DNA of 64,000 nt from JABAAI01 sp965261955 (GTDB taxonomy: Bacteria > Spirochaetota > Leptospiria > Leptospirales > Leptonemataceae), in contig CBDHEM010000069.1 of the NCBI GenBank assembly GCA_965261955.1, positions 682,001 through 746,000 of the forward strand, written 5' to 3'. Each line of letters opens with the position of its first letter. Position 1 is the stretch's first letter. A program made the position numbers and the translations under genes. Under the pieces are notes generated by a model. The model did no database searches. It saw only the letters and a list, made by a program, of their open reading frames with translations, and was not told the DNA's origin. Of the stretch, positions 27,879-40,200 are shown in pieces.

Positions 27879-28778
27879 ATGCATGAACAAAAAATCGATA
27901 GGCCACGGCCTATCCATGAGGGAAAGATACGTTCTCTTTATCCAACATCTATAGAAGATGTGGTTGTGATGCTTGTGAGTGATAAGGTCTCCGCATTTGA
28001 TGTGGTATTTTCACAAAGTATTCCAAACAAAGGTCCATTGTTGAACCAAATATCTTATCTTTGGTTAAAAGCCATCGAAAAAAGTGAATTGGTTAGAAAA
28101 TATAATTTTTCTACTCACTTACTCACAAGTGATTGGGAAAAATTTCCAGAACCATATTGTTTGAATCAAGATTTTTTTGAACGGGCCATGCTAATCAAAA
28201 AAACGAAACGGATTAACTTTGAATGCATTGTGAGAGGGTATTTAGCCGGCTCGGCTTGGAAGGAATACCAGAAAAATCAAACAGTTTGCGGAATACCTTT
28301 AGAAGCAAATTTACGTGCAGGGGAGAAGCTAACTGATCCAATTTTCACACCCTCTACAAAAGCGAATGTGGGAGAACACGATAGGAATATAGATTTTTCC
28401 ATCATGGAAAAAGAATTGGGCAAACATCTTGCACAACAAATTCGCGATATTTCTCTAGCTATTTACGACTTTAGTGCAAAGAAAATGACGCAGTGTGGCA
28501 TCCTCGTTGCAGACACCAAATTTGAATTCGGTTTACATGAAAATAAAATTGTTCTGATTGATGAGGTACTCACACCAGACTCTAGTCGCTATTGGCAAAG
28601 TAGTGACTATTGTCCGGGTAAAATCCCTTCCGGTTTTGATAAACAATATATTCGAGATTATGTTGAAAAAGTCTTCTGGAACAAAAAAGCACCTGCACCT
28701 GAACTTCCGGCAAATGTAATTAATAAGACCCAAAATCTTTATAAAGAGATACTAGCTAAAGTCAAAAAAGTACTGTAA
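27879..28778 (+). CDS. purC: Phosphoribosylaminoimidazole-succinocarboxamide synthase
   Basis: SAICAR synthetase of purine synthesis: joins CAIR and aspartate with ATP. 299 residues, the longer type also found as yeast Ade1. Motifs: EGKIRSLYP (glycine-rich ATP loop), VSDKVSAFDVVFSQSIPNKG, FECIVRGYLAGSAWKEYQ, LTDPIFTPSTKANVGEHDRN and the metal/ATP site ILVADTKFEFGL with LIDEVLTPDSSRYW. Start at 27879 is the first ATG and gives the usual N-terminus; the ribosome binding site is weak. Not linked to other pur genes here; it converges on icd with a short spacer. Confidence 0.96.
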   Translation: MHEQKIDRPRPIHEGKIRSLYPTSIEDVVVMLVSDKVSAFDVVFSQSIPNKGPLLNQISYLWLKAIEKSELVRKYNFSTHLLTSDWEKFPEPYCLNQDFFERAMLIKKTKRINFECIVRGYLAGSAWKEYQKNQTVCGIPLEANLRAGEKLTDPIFTPSTKANVGEHDRNIDFSIMEKELGKHLAQQIRDISLAIYDFSAKKMTQCGILVADTKFEFGLHENKIVLIDEVLTPDSSRYWQSSDYCPGKIPSGFDKQYIRDYVEKVFWNKKAPAPELPANVINKTQNLYKEILAKVKKVL

Positions 28779-28831
28779 CAGGTCTTTCACTGCAACAGCT
28801 CTTTCCTCAATATCTTGTAGATACCACCGGA

Positions 28832-30142
28832 TTACATATTTTCAATAATCGCATTTCCGAATTCGGAACACTTCAAAAGACTGGCACCATCCATGAGACG
28901 TTCGAAATCATAGGTTACTTTTTTAAGAGTAATCGTTTGATTGATTGCTTGGAGAATGAGATCGGCTGCTTCTTTCCATCCCATATAACGTAACATCATC
29001 TCTCCGGAAAGAATAACAGATCCCGGGTTCACTTTATCTTGGTCGGCATATTTGGGAGCTGTGCCATGTGTCGCCTCAAAAATTGCAATGCCATTTTGGT
29101 AATTGATATTACCACCCGGAGCTATCCCAATTCCACCAACCTGTGCGGCCAAAGCATCACTTATATAATCCCCATTTAGATTTAAAGTAGCGATTACATC
29201 ATACTCTTTAGGGCGTGTGAGGATTTGTTGTAAAAAGGCATCAGCAATCACATCTTTGATTACAATTTCCCTATTCTGTAACTGAATTTTACACCAAGGA
29301 CCATCATCAATAGTTTTTGCATCGTACTTCTTTTTGGCCAGTTGATATCCCCAATCTCGAAAAGCACCCTCGGTAAATTTCATAATATTGCCCTTATGAA
29401 CTAGTGTGACAGATTTTCGATTGTTCTTTATGGCATACTCGATAGCAGCCTCTACCAATCGACTGGTACCCTCTTGACTAACGGGTTTAATACCCAAACC
29501 AACTGTATTTGGGAAACGTATTTTTTTAGAGAGATCAGGAAAGTTTTCAGTAAGAAATTTTTGGAACAACTTTGTGTCCCGTGATCCTTCCTTAAATTCT
29601 ATGCCAGCATAAATATCTTCCGTATTTTCTCGAAAAATAACCATATCAATATGGCTTGGATTTTTCACTGGGCTAGGAACTCCTTCGAACCATTGAACGG
29701 GACGAAGGCATACATACAGGTCTAGAATTTGCCGTAAGGCCACATTAAGAGAGCGTATTCCATCGCCAACAGGTGTGGTAAGAGGACCCTTAATCCCAAT
29801 CAGATATTCCTGAAAAGCTAAGAGCGTATCTGGGGGTAGCCACGCTTTATTTAAATCCTTTTGATAAATATTCTTAAATTTTTCATAAGCCTTTTCGCCA
29901 GCATAGACTTCAAACCATTCGATTTTCTTTTTACCATCGTAAGCTTTCGCTACCGCGGTATCAATCACTCTTTGGGAAGCTCGCCATATATCACGACCTG
30001 TCCCATCGCCTTCTATAAAGGGTATGATCGGTTGATTTGGTACTTGAAGTTGTTGTGTAAGTATATCAAAGGAAATTTTTTTTCCCTGACTAGGAGGTGT
30101 TAGATGTTCGTATGGCACGTCTCTATGTTGGGACTGTTTCAA
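28832..30142 (-). CDS. icd: NADP-dependent isocitrate dehydrogenase
   Basis: Oxidative decarboxylation of isocitrate to 2-oxoglutarate in the TCA cycle. Motifs of the bacterial homodimeric enzyme: PFIEGDGTGRDIWRAS, RSLNVALRQILDLYVCLRP (phosphorylatable Ser and substrate Arg), FRENTEDIYAGIEF, TLVHKGNIMKFTEGAF, LNLNGDYISDALAAQVGGIG, and ATHGTAPKYADQDKVNPGS. The first eight codons, including the TTG start at 30142, are the right of two candidates: they partly lie in the end of an inverted-repeat element (30130-30237). A GTG at 30118 (VPYEHLTPP) is the likely ancestral start. Enzyme otherwise complete at 428-436 residues. Confidence 0.95.
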   Translation of the reverse strand: MKQSQHRDVPYEHLTPPSQGKKISFDILTQQLQVPNQPIIPFIEGDGTGRDIWRASQRVIDTAVAKAYDGKKKIEWFEVYAGEKAYEKFKNIYQKDLNKAWLPPDTLLAFQEYLIGIKGPLTTPVGDGIRSLNVALRQILDLYVCLRPVQWFEGVPSPVKNPSHIDMVIFRENTEDIYAGIEFKEGSRDTKLFQKFLTENFPDLSKKIRFPNTVGLGIKPVSQEGTSRLVEAAIEYAIKNNRKSVTLVHKGNIMKFTEGAFRDWGYQLAKKKYDAKTIDDGPWCKIQLQNREIVIKDVIADAFLQQILTRPKEYDVIATLNLNGDYISDALAAQVGGIGIAPGGNINYQNGIAIFEATHGTAPKYADQDKVNPGSVILSGEMMLRYMGWKEAADLILQAINQTITLKKVTYDFERLMDGASLLKCSEFGNAIIENM

Positions 30143-30237
30143 AATACGAAGAACAGGACAACGACCTTCTAAAATACCTCAAACCAACGCTTCATAGCAT
30201 TTTATTTGTCCTTGTTTATATTCCGCAATATGGTCCA
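30130..30237. mobile_element. ~108-bp inverted-repeat element, copy overlapping the icd 5' end
   Basis: Ends GGGACTGTTTCAAAATACG and ATTCCGCAATATGGTCC pair with mismatches; interior CATAGCATTTTATTTGTC resembles the other copies. It occupies the first codons and the promoter region of icd, so the present icd promoter is either inside the element or beyond it. Confidence 0.65.
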
Positions 30238-30869
30238 CGCTTTATATTAGATTATATTGGTCAATCAAAGAACATAAAATAGCCCGTGTGAAATCAAAAA
30301 TTATAATGAAAAATGAAAAAGTTTCATTAAATATTAGAGTTGTTACAAGAATACTCATTACTTATAGAGGAAGAGGAACTGTTGCGACGGTTGTCACCAC
30401 AGTGGAAGGCTTTACCAAGGTAAGGCCAAGTCCCCTGATTTTATGGCCATGGCCGCGAAAAAAAAATGTTCACCTCTCTTTGTCGTAAAAGACTAATGGC
30501 GTCTACTCAGGCAGATTAACTTTTCCCACTGCAAAAAATCACACCACAAAAATAAAAACACTTTTGTTCGACGGGAGAATACCAACAGATCAGGTGATTT
30601 AGTACCCTAAAGAAGAGTCTCTTTACATAAAGTTATTTACACCCCCGGCTGTACTTTTTGGGGAGCTTAAATAGGAAAAATGTTCAGGAATATAAAAAAA
30701 ACTGTATAGTTCTAAGGGGAAAATATTTTTTTTGCCTTGCCAGCTTAATTTAACTGCAAACTAGTGTTTGTACGGCTTGGGTCCATATCGTTTTTGTACG
30801 TACCATGTTAATGATGGAATGTTTGATTTTACTTGTCTATTTTTTTAATTTTTTTGGAAGGAGTTCTAA
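30238..30869. other. Intergenic region with repeat relics before the cyclase gene
   Basis: Contains TATTAGAGTTGTTACAAG at about 30337, matching inverted-repeat ends near 36156 and 36861, and a decayed A module at 30400-30466 (GGAAGGCTTTACC, AAGGTAAGGCC, then GATTTTATGG and GCCGCGAAAAA). The frame at 30288-30488 has no family resemblance. AAGGAG at 30857-30862 is the ribosome binding site of the cyclase. Confidence 0.5.
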
Positions 30870-32487
30870 ATGAGAATTGGTTTTGCATTTAAAATAGGGT
30901 TTGCTGTGAATTTGATACTTGTGTCTGTTGTGGGTCTTGCGGGTTTCCTTTTCTATAATAATACCCGTGAAGTGATTATAGATTTGATGACTGCTCGCCT
31001 TTCCGACGTTGGTAAGACCGGTAGTTTTCTATTTAATTCTGAGGACAGGAAGAATATACGAAAACTTCGTGATAGGGTAAATAAAGATCCAGAACGTATA
31101 AGGTTGAAGAAGAATAAAGACGTTCAAAAACTTCTTCCGGGGGATTCGTTGCGCTCACTTCCAAAAACCAGAGAAGATCAGTATATGGAATCAGGGGAGT
31201 TTCAGGCTATTATCCAAAAGCTAAGGCAAATCAAAGAGGCTAGCCGAAAAAAACTGGAACGGTTAGCTAGTCTTTCCCAAATTTCTCCTGATGCAGCGGA
31301 TTATCCTGTAATCCAGTATACTTATCTCTTAGCCGCTTTACCGGAGTTTCCTGATAAGAATATAGTTATGTTTCTAGGCGACGCAGACTATGCACCGGAG
31401 GATGGAGAAGGGGGCAACCCCATTGGTAACCTCTACAAGGTAAAACAAGGTGCCTTTATTTCTGCTTTTTCTGGGGAAGTCGCTGCTGAAAGAGAATTTA
31501 TTAAAGATGAGTGGGGTACTTGGCTAACGGGAGCTGTTCCTATTTTTGATGAAAATAAACGTGTTATTGCCATTCTTGGTATTGATTATGACGTGCGTGG
31601 TGAAGCAAATGAGATATCGGCCCTTTTCAATACCGTTTTGTTAACTATTTTTCTTAGTTTAATTTTTGGGGGGATCGCTTCTTACTTTATTACTAAGATC
31701 CTGACTAAACCCATTGATCAACTGCGAAAAGGAGCAGAACAGGTAGCGAATAAAGATTTTGATACGCAAATCAATATCAAGAGTAAAGATGAATTAGGTT
31801 TGCTTGCTAACACTTTCAATTCAATGGTCCGTGATATCAGGAATTATGCTACACACTTGGAAGAGATAAACAAGGTGTATTTTCGTTTTGTTCCTAAAAG
31901 CTTTTTGGATACGCTAGGTATTACAAGTATAACAGACATTAAGTTAGGGGATCAAATTCAGAAGAATATGACGATACTTTTTTCCGATATTCGTTCCTTT
32001 ACGAGTATGTCAGAAAAAATGGCACCGAATGAAGTCTTTGATTTCATTAATTCTTACCTTAGCTTTGTTGGCCCCATTATTCGTAAATATAATGGATTTA
32101 TTGATAAATATATAGGGGATGCCATTATGGCACTTTTCCCTGAAAATCCAGTTGATGCACTACAGGCGGCGATAGAAATGCGAAAGGCGCTTAATGATTT
32201 CAATCAAAAAAGAAAAACGGAAGGGAAGGGAGATACTATTGATATTGGGATAGGTATTAATAGTGGTACGTTAATGTTGGGAACTGTTGGCGAAAAGGAG
32301 AGAATGGAAACAACAGTTTTTGCAGATGCCGTAAATACAGCTGCTCGCTTAGAAAGCTACACCAAAAAGTTTCGTGCACCTATTATAATTAGTGAATATA
32401 CCCATGATGTTGTCGAACGAGGAGGTTCCAGCTTTCCTGCAAGATATCTTGGTAAGCTTCAAGTGCGTGGGAAGAAAGATCCTGTTG

Positions 32488-33800
<1,313 letters not shown>

Positions 33801-34575
33801 TTTTTTCAGCGGCTTCCGAAAGTTTTTGTGAAGCCTGAAATTCCCCTTCGGCAGCAATAATTTTGGCTCGCCTTTCTCGCTCTGCCTCGGCTTGTTTAGC
33901 CATGGCTCTTTGCATGTTTTCTGGAAGATCAACATGTTTGAGTTCTACCATAGATACTTTGACACCCCAAGAGTCCGTAGACCTGTCGATGATTGTTTGG
34001 AGCTTGTCATTAATTTTATCTCTTTCCGAGAGTATATCATCCAGTTCTAATTCCCCCACGACAGACCGCAAAGTTGTTTGCGCTAGTTGTGAAGTTGCGT
34101 ATAAATGATCCTGCACTTCAATTACAGATTTATCTGCCTCCATAACACGAAAATAAATAACAGCATTCACCTTTATCGAAACGTTATCCTTTGTGATTAC
34201 ATCTTGGGAGGGGACATCCATTGCCACCATCCGTGTACTAACTTTAATCATTTTATCAATAACGGGTAAAAGCAAAATCAATCCGGGCCCCTTCACCTGT
34301 ATCAAACGACCAAGCCGAAAAACAACTGCACGCTCATATTCACGAAGTACTTTGATAGCACTCGAAAGCACAACGGCCAATAAAACAATTATACTGATTA
34401 TAGAAGTAATGGGTAACTCTTGCATGTAGCGACTATCTTGTTGTGTCCTTTTGGTGTCAATTCTTTTGTAAACGTATAATATGCTTGCATGCCAACTATA
34501 GTTTTATGAATAGAAAAATGCTTTACCATAGGAGAGTCTCCTGTTTTTGTCCACAGAGGCTGGAAGATTTAGAGT

Positions 34576-34806
34576 ATGGGTATGGCAATAGAGGAAATTA
34601 AAACAAAGATTGAGACCGGCCTACCTGGTGCTCAAGTAAAAATACTGGATCCCATGAATGACGGGGTTCATCTTAAGGCTGAAGTTCGCTATGCGGGTTT
34701 TTCTGGAAAAAAATTGCTTGAACAGCATAGAATGGTTATGAGTACCTTAAAAGAAGAGTTAAAGGGTGATCTCCATGCTTTAGCGGTGGAAACTAGTGAG
34801 ATTTGA
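34576..34806 (+). CDS. bolA: BolA-family protein
   Basis: 76 residues. BolA fold with VKILDPMNDGVHLKAEVRYAGFSGKKLLEQHRMV, including the conserved His of the RHR/QHR region, and a C-terminal LHALAVETSE. BolA-like proteins bind monothiol glutaredoxins with a shared 2Fe-2S cluster; the next gene is a CGFS glutaredoxin, so the pair probably works together in iron-sulfur trafficking or iron sensing. Start could be 34576 or the ATG six bases later. Soluble, cytoplasmic. Confidence 0.9.
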   Translation: MGMAIEEIKTKIETGLPGAQVKILDPMNDGVHLKAEVRYAGFSGKKLLEQHRMVMSTLKEELKGDLHALAVETSEI

Positions 34807-34889
34807 TTTATTGTGTTTTGTTTGAAAAACATAATCTATTTTTATTGAATGTTGTTTAAATAAGATATGAAACAGTGAGAGGTTTTACT

Positions 34890-35207
34890 ATGGAAAAAGA
34901 ATTAAAAGAAAAGATTGAAGCTAGAATCAATTCCGATCGTGTATTCCTTTTTATGAAAGGAACGCCACAATCTCCAATGTGTGGGTTTTCTGCGGGTGTA
35001 ATTCAAGTTTTAGAGAAATTGAGTGTAAAATATAGTACGTTCAATATATTTGATGATGCGGATATCCGTCAGGGTATTAAAGAATATGCGAATTGGCCAA
35101 CCATACCTCAGCTTTATGTGGATTCTGAATTTATTGGTGGTCATGATATTATTGTTCAAATGGCCCAGTCAGGTGAGTTGAAAAAGACGCTCGAAAAAAA
35201 GGAATAA
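34890..35207 (+). CDS. grxD: Monothiol glutaredoxin (Grx4 type)
   Basis: 105 residues from the ATG at 34890, which has GAGAGG at good spacing; an upstream in-frame GTG at 34875 is less likely. The CGFS active site is in GTPQSPMCGFSAGVIQ, with the glutathione-binding WPTIPQLYV and FIGGHDI motifs. Carries or transfers 2Fe-2S clusters with glutathione and BolA. Downstream of bolA by 83 bases and followed by a dithiol glutaredoxin, forming a small redox/iron-sulfur group. Confidence 0.95.
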   Translation: MEKELKEKIEARINSDRVFLFMKGTPQSPMCGFSAGVIQVLEKLSVKYSTFNIFDDADIRQGIKEYANWPTIPQLYVDSEFIGGHDIIVQMAQSGELKKTLEKKE

Positions 35208-35254
35208 AATTATTTTGCTTACTGAGTGAAGGGGCTACAAGAATTTTGTTACCT

Positions 35255-35503
35255 ATGTTTTCGCTCTATCACCAAAAAACGTGTCCCTATTGTACGAGGG
35301 TTTTTAGAGCCATTGAAGCTTTGAATCTCAAAGAGGGGAAAGATTTCATTTCGTGTACAATATCTTACGGTAACGAGGCTTATGAGGATTTGCTTTCTTT
35401 AGGGGGTAAAATACAAGTTCCCTTCATGGTAGATGGTGATATAAAGATGTATGAAAGTGATCTCATTATTGCTTATTTACAAAAAAAATATAGAAGCTGC
35501 TAG
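35255..35503 (+). CDS. Glutaredoxin with CPYC active site
   Basis: 82 residues from the ATG at 35255 (a TTG nine bases earlier is possible). MFSLYHQKTCPYCTRVFRAIE shows the dithiol CPYC site; KIQVPFMVDGDIKMYESDLIIAYL carries the cis-Pro and the glutathione-contact region, resembling both glutaredoxin 3 and the N-terminal domain of glutathione transferases. Reduces disulfides or glutathione mixed disulfides in the cytoplasm. Likely in one unit with bolA and grxD. Confidence 0.88.
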   Translation: MFSLYHQKTCPYCTRVFRAIEALNLKEGKDFISCTISYGNEAYEDLLSLGGKIQVPFMVDGDIKMYESDLIIAYLQKKYRSC

Positions 35504-36155
35504 TTTTCTTTTTGTAGTAAAAAAATTTAGATATTGTTTGACCACAACGAGTTATGGGCTCCTTTTTGAAAGGTATTCCTAAGGTATTCCTATCAATAGG
35601 AGGAAAGACAAGCGAGAATGTATTCCATAGAGTTAGGCAAACATTCTTGAATATCATACAGCCTCCCCATGATAATCATGTTTCGCTATTTGTACTAAAA
35701 CACAGTCCCATATCTATTGTTTGTTGCTTGTGTCCGATGAGTACAATGATAAACGCTGGCTTGTTTGAGTAAGTTTGTATCTGGTGAGGTGTTGTATCCT
35801 CCACCAAACCAAACACAGCTTTTAAAACCAGTAACATAGAGACATTATAGATCAACATACGGCTCACAACCAAACACGGCTTTTAAAACCAGTAGCATAG
35901 AGAGAGTGTTTTCAAAGGCTTGAGAAGATGCAGCCGCTTGAAAGCAAATTGAATACATACGAGTGAATATAGCCACTTGCCCCTGTCACTGTACAATTAT
36001 TTTTACCAGATATCGAAAAATCATAGGGGTGATGCCCTACTAGGATGCCCTGGAAAAACCAAAAATACTTTATGCTGAGTCCCTATTGGTATATTCATTA
36101 CAGTAGTCGGTTTATTCGTTGCATTTGCATATTTTTGATCCAAGCAAACAGCGTT
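35504..36155. other. Non-coding stretch after the glutaredoxin genes
   Basis: No gene recognised. Open frames at 35554-35772 (plus) and 35676-35873 (minus) resemble no family. It contains a 34-base imperfect direct repeat, listed separately. Confidence 0.4.
35809..35904 (+). repeat. 34-base imperfect direct repeat, 61 bases apart
   Basis: CCAAACACAGCTTTTAAAAC plus CAGTAACATAGAGA at 35809 recurs as CCAAACACGGC...AGTAGCATAGAGA at 35870. Two differences and a one-base length change. Not associated with a gene. Confidence 0.75.
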
Positions 36156-36883
36156 ATATTAGAGTTGTTGTAAAAATGAATAAAGGCTCCAAGCATGAGT
36201 GGTCACACTTTACATTTTTAGGATTAAGCCCATTCGCAACAGTCTATTCAAAATCCCCTCACAACTAGATAGAGGACTCATATCTACTTTTGCCACAACT
36301 CTGATACCATATTCTTACGCATGTGGTTTTTTCTTACCCGGGTAATTACGTTTCTGTGTTCCATTGTCTAATCGATTATAATAGCCTTTAAGCCAGGGAT
36401 AAATCAAAGTGATGCCTCCGTTGTTTTAATTTATCTCGTTGGCAATACCATGACAATACCATGACAATATTACTTTCCCATACAAAGTAAGGTATTTTCC
36501 AAAACTGATATCCGCCTAGCCATGGGCTCTAGCCGTCGACAGGCAGATGATGATCTATGGCTATACCAAAAAAGGCTATACCAAAAAAGGCTATACCAAA
36601 AAAAATATAGCTAAGTCAAAAGTAGGATAGCTCTTCATATAAAATAAAATAGTTTTTCTGAAGTTGTTTTTAAGATAGCCTCTCTACCGTAATACGAATA
36701 CTCTAACAATGAATTCCACTGTCGTGTATATTTACTTGAGCACTCTGCTGATGGTGAATTAAATTTATCAAAGTTAGGCTCGGTCAATGTACGAAAAAGA
36801 GGATCATTTTTTGGGGGGAGAAAAGTTTATAAACAAAATTCTGGTTATGACTTATTGATTACTTTTGTAACGACTCTAATATA
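36156..36883. mobile_element. Nested inverted-repeat ends of a decayed insertion element
   Basis: TATATTAGAGTTGTTGTAAA at 36156 faces TTTTGTAACGACTCTAATAT at 36863 and also CTTTTGCCACAACTCTGAT at 36287, suggesting a ~150-bp small element and a ~730-bp larger element sharing one end. The same end occurs at about 30337. Translation inside gives only broken scraps with no identifiable transposase. Contains ACCATGACAAT twice near 36449-36470 and the tandem repeat at 36559. Confidence 0.5.
36559..36603 (+). repeat. 15-bp tandem repeat, three units
   Basis: GGCTATACCAAAAAA three times at 36559, 36574 and 36589, inside the decayed insertion element. Confidence 0.9.
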
Positions 36884-37063
36884 TACACAATGCGTAAAAA
36901 ATTAGTAAAATAAACTTGCCCTTTTCGGGTGTACGCGTGACGATGTCCCCTCTTTTCCCTTCCTTCTTATCAAGCTATAAGTTTTGAATAGAATAGGAGA
37001 AAGCAATTTTAACGGCGGTAGCATTATGGTGTTGCTTGCCGAAAAACATTAAATGAGGAAAAT

Positions 37064-37246
37064 ATGTCAGAGAAAGAATCTTTAGTTGTAGTTAGTAAAA
37101 CAAAAACTTATGTAAAAGGTAAGGGATTTATGATGTCCAGCGATGCCTTGAGTACTTTGAATGAAAAAGTTCATAAGTTGCTTGATGACGCTTTGGAGCG
37201 TACAAAACAGAATAAGAGAAGTACACTTCGTCCTCACGATTTGTAA
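37064..37246 (+). CDS. Bacterial histone-fold protein
   Basis: 60 residues: an N-terminal VSKTKTYVKG segment (short helix 1), a long central helix (SSDALSTLNEKVHKLLDDALERTKQ) and the C-terminal NKRSTLRPHDL, which matches the conserved R-T pair and Asp of histone folds (archaeal gRKTVkaeD type). The closest known proteins are the single-domain bacterial histones of Bdellovibrio bacteriovorus (Bd0055) and Leptospira, which bind DNA as dimers. Basic ends, no signal peptide. TGAGGA just upstream of the ATG is a good ribosome binding site. A DNA-packaging role is inferred from the fold. Stand-alone, with its stop 33 bases from the convergent ileS. Confidence 0.75.
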   Translation: MSEKESLVVVSKTKTYVKGKGFMMSSDALSTLNEKVHKLLDDALERTKQNKRSTLRPHDL

Positions 37247-37279
37247 AATCAGTATAGTTTATTTTTATCTCAGACTTTT

Positions 37280-40200
37280 TTAACTTTCTAAGTTATTCCA
37301 AAGCGCAATAAGTATTTTCTCTTTTTCGATTTCGATTTCGGTTTCGACTGGGAAGTTTTTTCCTTTTTGTGCAAAAGCTTTTGAAGAGGATACTTTTTCA
37401 AAAAGTTCTGGAGAAAATATTTTAGAGAGAGTTTCCGACTCAATGTAGGGTTGGAAACTCTTGACTGCTTTGGACATTTTAGAATTTAGTTTTGGGAAGT
37501 AGATTCCTATTCGATCTGTTACATTGAATCCACTGGACTTACGGGCTTCTTGTATATTGCGTACAACGTCTCGGGCCAACCCTTCTGCTATGAGATTTTC
37601 GTTTAGGTCCGTCTCTAGAACTACGAAAAGCCCTTTGCCCTCAACTCCGGCTACATTTCCCTTTGAAGTGCTTTCTATAAGCAAATCTTCTTTTTCTAAT
37701 TCTATTTTCTTATGATGAGCCTTTTCTTCTTTAGGAATTAGAATTGAAAGTTTATTTTCTTTTTCTAATTCATTGAGAATATTTTTTACATTTGTGTTTT
37801 GTAGATATCTTTGTACAATACGAACCCGAGAGCCTAGACGCTTTCCTATACGCGGTAAATTTGGTTTTATTTTGTAGCTAATGAAGCTATCTGAGTTTTT
37901 CATAAACTCTAGAGATTTCACATTCAATTCTTCTAGTATAATATTCTTTTTTTGATGAATAATTTTTTGTATTTCCGGTTTCTCTGTAAATATAAAGATA
38001 CGAGATAGAGGCTGGCGAACTTTTATATTGGCTTGCATGCGTGCCGCACGGCCTAAAAAAACAACATCTTTTACAATTGTTTCTTCGGATAAAGCTGTTT
38101 TATCATAACTAGTTTTATGGTTTGCATTCGGCCAACTAGATAGAAGCACACTTTGAGGAACTTGGGAAGGCTCTTGTTGAGAAGACTTTTTAGCCAATTT
38201 TTTTGTAACTAAAATTTGAAATACGTCTTCGGCTAAAAAAGGCATAAAAGGCACAAGTAATCTAGATATGGTGCATAAACAACGGTAGAGGGTATCATAG
38301 GCATTCAATTTATCTTGATCTAAAATTCCCTTCCAGAAGCGGCGACGGTTCCGACGTATATACCAATTTGATAGGCTTTCTAAAAAAGTTTCTATGTGCT
38401 TACCAGCTTGGAGGCAATCATAGTTTTCTAGGCAAGTTGTCGTTTCTTGTATAACATCTTGCAAATAGGAAAGTATCCAGCGGTCCATATCCGTGCGTTT
38501 TTGAAAAGGGTGGGCACCCGCTATGGGTTGATTTTCCCAGTCTTCTTCGATTTGAATATTATCTACATTTGCATAGAGTGTAAAAAAACCCAAACAATTG
38601 ATCAACATATTCATGAAGGTATGGACTATATTGACCGGGTCGCTGGGCGTACCAGGTTTTCCTAATCTACGAGAGTTTCCGGGAGGAGCACCCGTTAAAA
38701 AATACCAACGTATAGCATCTGCACCGTGGTTTTGAAAGATATCCCAAGGGTTTACAACATTACCCTTACTCTTGGACATTTTCTCTCCTTTTTCATCGAG
38801 TACGTGGCCAAGACAGACAACATTTTTATAAGAACTTTTATTAGAAACCATTGTGCTAATGCATAGAAGTGTGTAAAACCAGCCTCTGGTTTGGTCAATG
38901 GCTTCAGATATAAAATCCGCTGGAAAGTAGCGTTTCATAGCTATTTCCTTTTCTTTTTCTGATGACCACTGGGCGTAAGGCATCACGCCGGAATCAAACC
39001 AGCAATCGATGACTTCCGGTATGCGTTTCATCAGTTTTCCATTTTGTGGATCATGAAATTCAATTTTATCGATATGAGGCCGGTGTAAATCTAGGTTATC
39101 TAGTTTACGTCCGCAAAGTTCTTCTAATTCTTTTACAGAGGCAATCAAACGGAAAGTTTTATCGCCGTCTGTCCAAATAGGTAGGGGAGTTCCCCAATAG
39201 CGTTCACGACTAAGGGCCCAATCACGATTATTTTCCAACCAATTTCCAAAGCGCCCATTTTTTATATGTTCAGGTACCCATCGGATTTCTTGATTATTTT
39301 TTAATAGTTGGTCTTTTAGATTTGTGGTACGAATATACCAAGCATCTTTTGCATAGTAAAGGAGGGGGGCACCTGTTCTATATCCAAATGGATATTTATG
39401 TTTGTACTTTTCAGACTTCCATACCAAGTTTCTCTTTTTCAAGTCATGAATAATTTTTGGATCGGCTTCTTTAAAAAAGAGACCCGCATAGGGTGTGTTT
39501 TGAAAAAACTTCCCATCCAGTCCTACACCATGTAAGAGTGGTAAGTGATGTTTTTCTCCCAAATTAAGATCATCTGCTCCATAAGCTGGGGCGATATGAA
39601 CTATTCCCGTCCCACTCTCCATGCTAACAAAATCCCCCTCTATGATGTACCACCCATTTCTGCCTTCATGTTTATTTTCACTTTTTTTTTCGATATTTTT
39701 GATAGAAGCAGGAGCAGTAAGTTTAAGAAAAGAAAATAGTTTTTTATAACGTAATCCCAACAGGTCTTTACCAAGGATAGTACGTACTACATTGTACTGT
39801 TCTTTTTGGCCATCGTCTAGAAGTTCTGGTAGACGTGCTTCTGCACAGATCAATTTTTCTGTAATTGATTTGTTTCCGTTTATTCTTTGACCTTCCAGTA
39901 CGGCATATTTTTCTTTAGGGGCCAAAGCCAGGGCGGCATTAGAGGGTAGAGTCCAAGGAGTGGTTGTCCAAACTAGAATATATGAATTTTCTCCAAAAGG
40001 ATTATCATTTTCCAATGGGAAGCGTACGGTCAAAGATGAATCTTCTACTTCACGATATCCTAAATCCACCTCTGCATCGGACATCGTCGTTCCTAAAACC
40101 GGATCATATGGTACAACGCGGTAACCTTGATAAATAAGTTTTTTGTCCCAGATAGTTTTTAAGACTGACCAAGTTGCTTCAATGTAGTCATTGTCCATTG

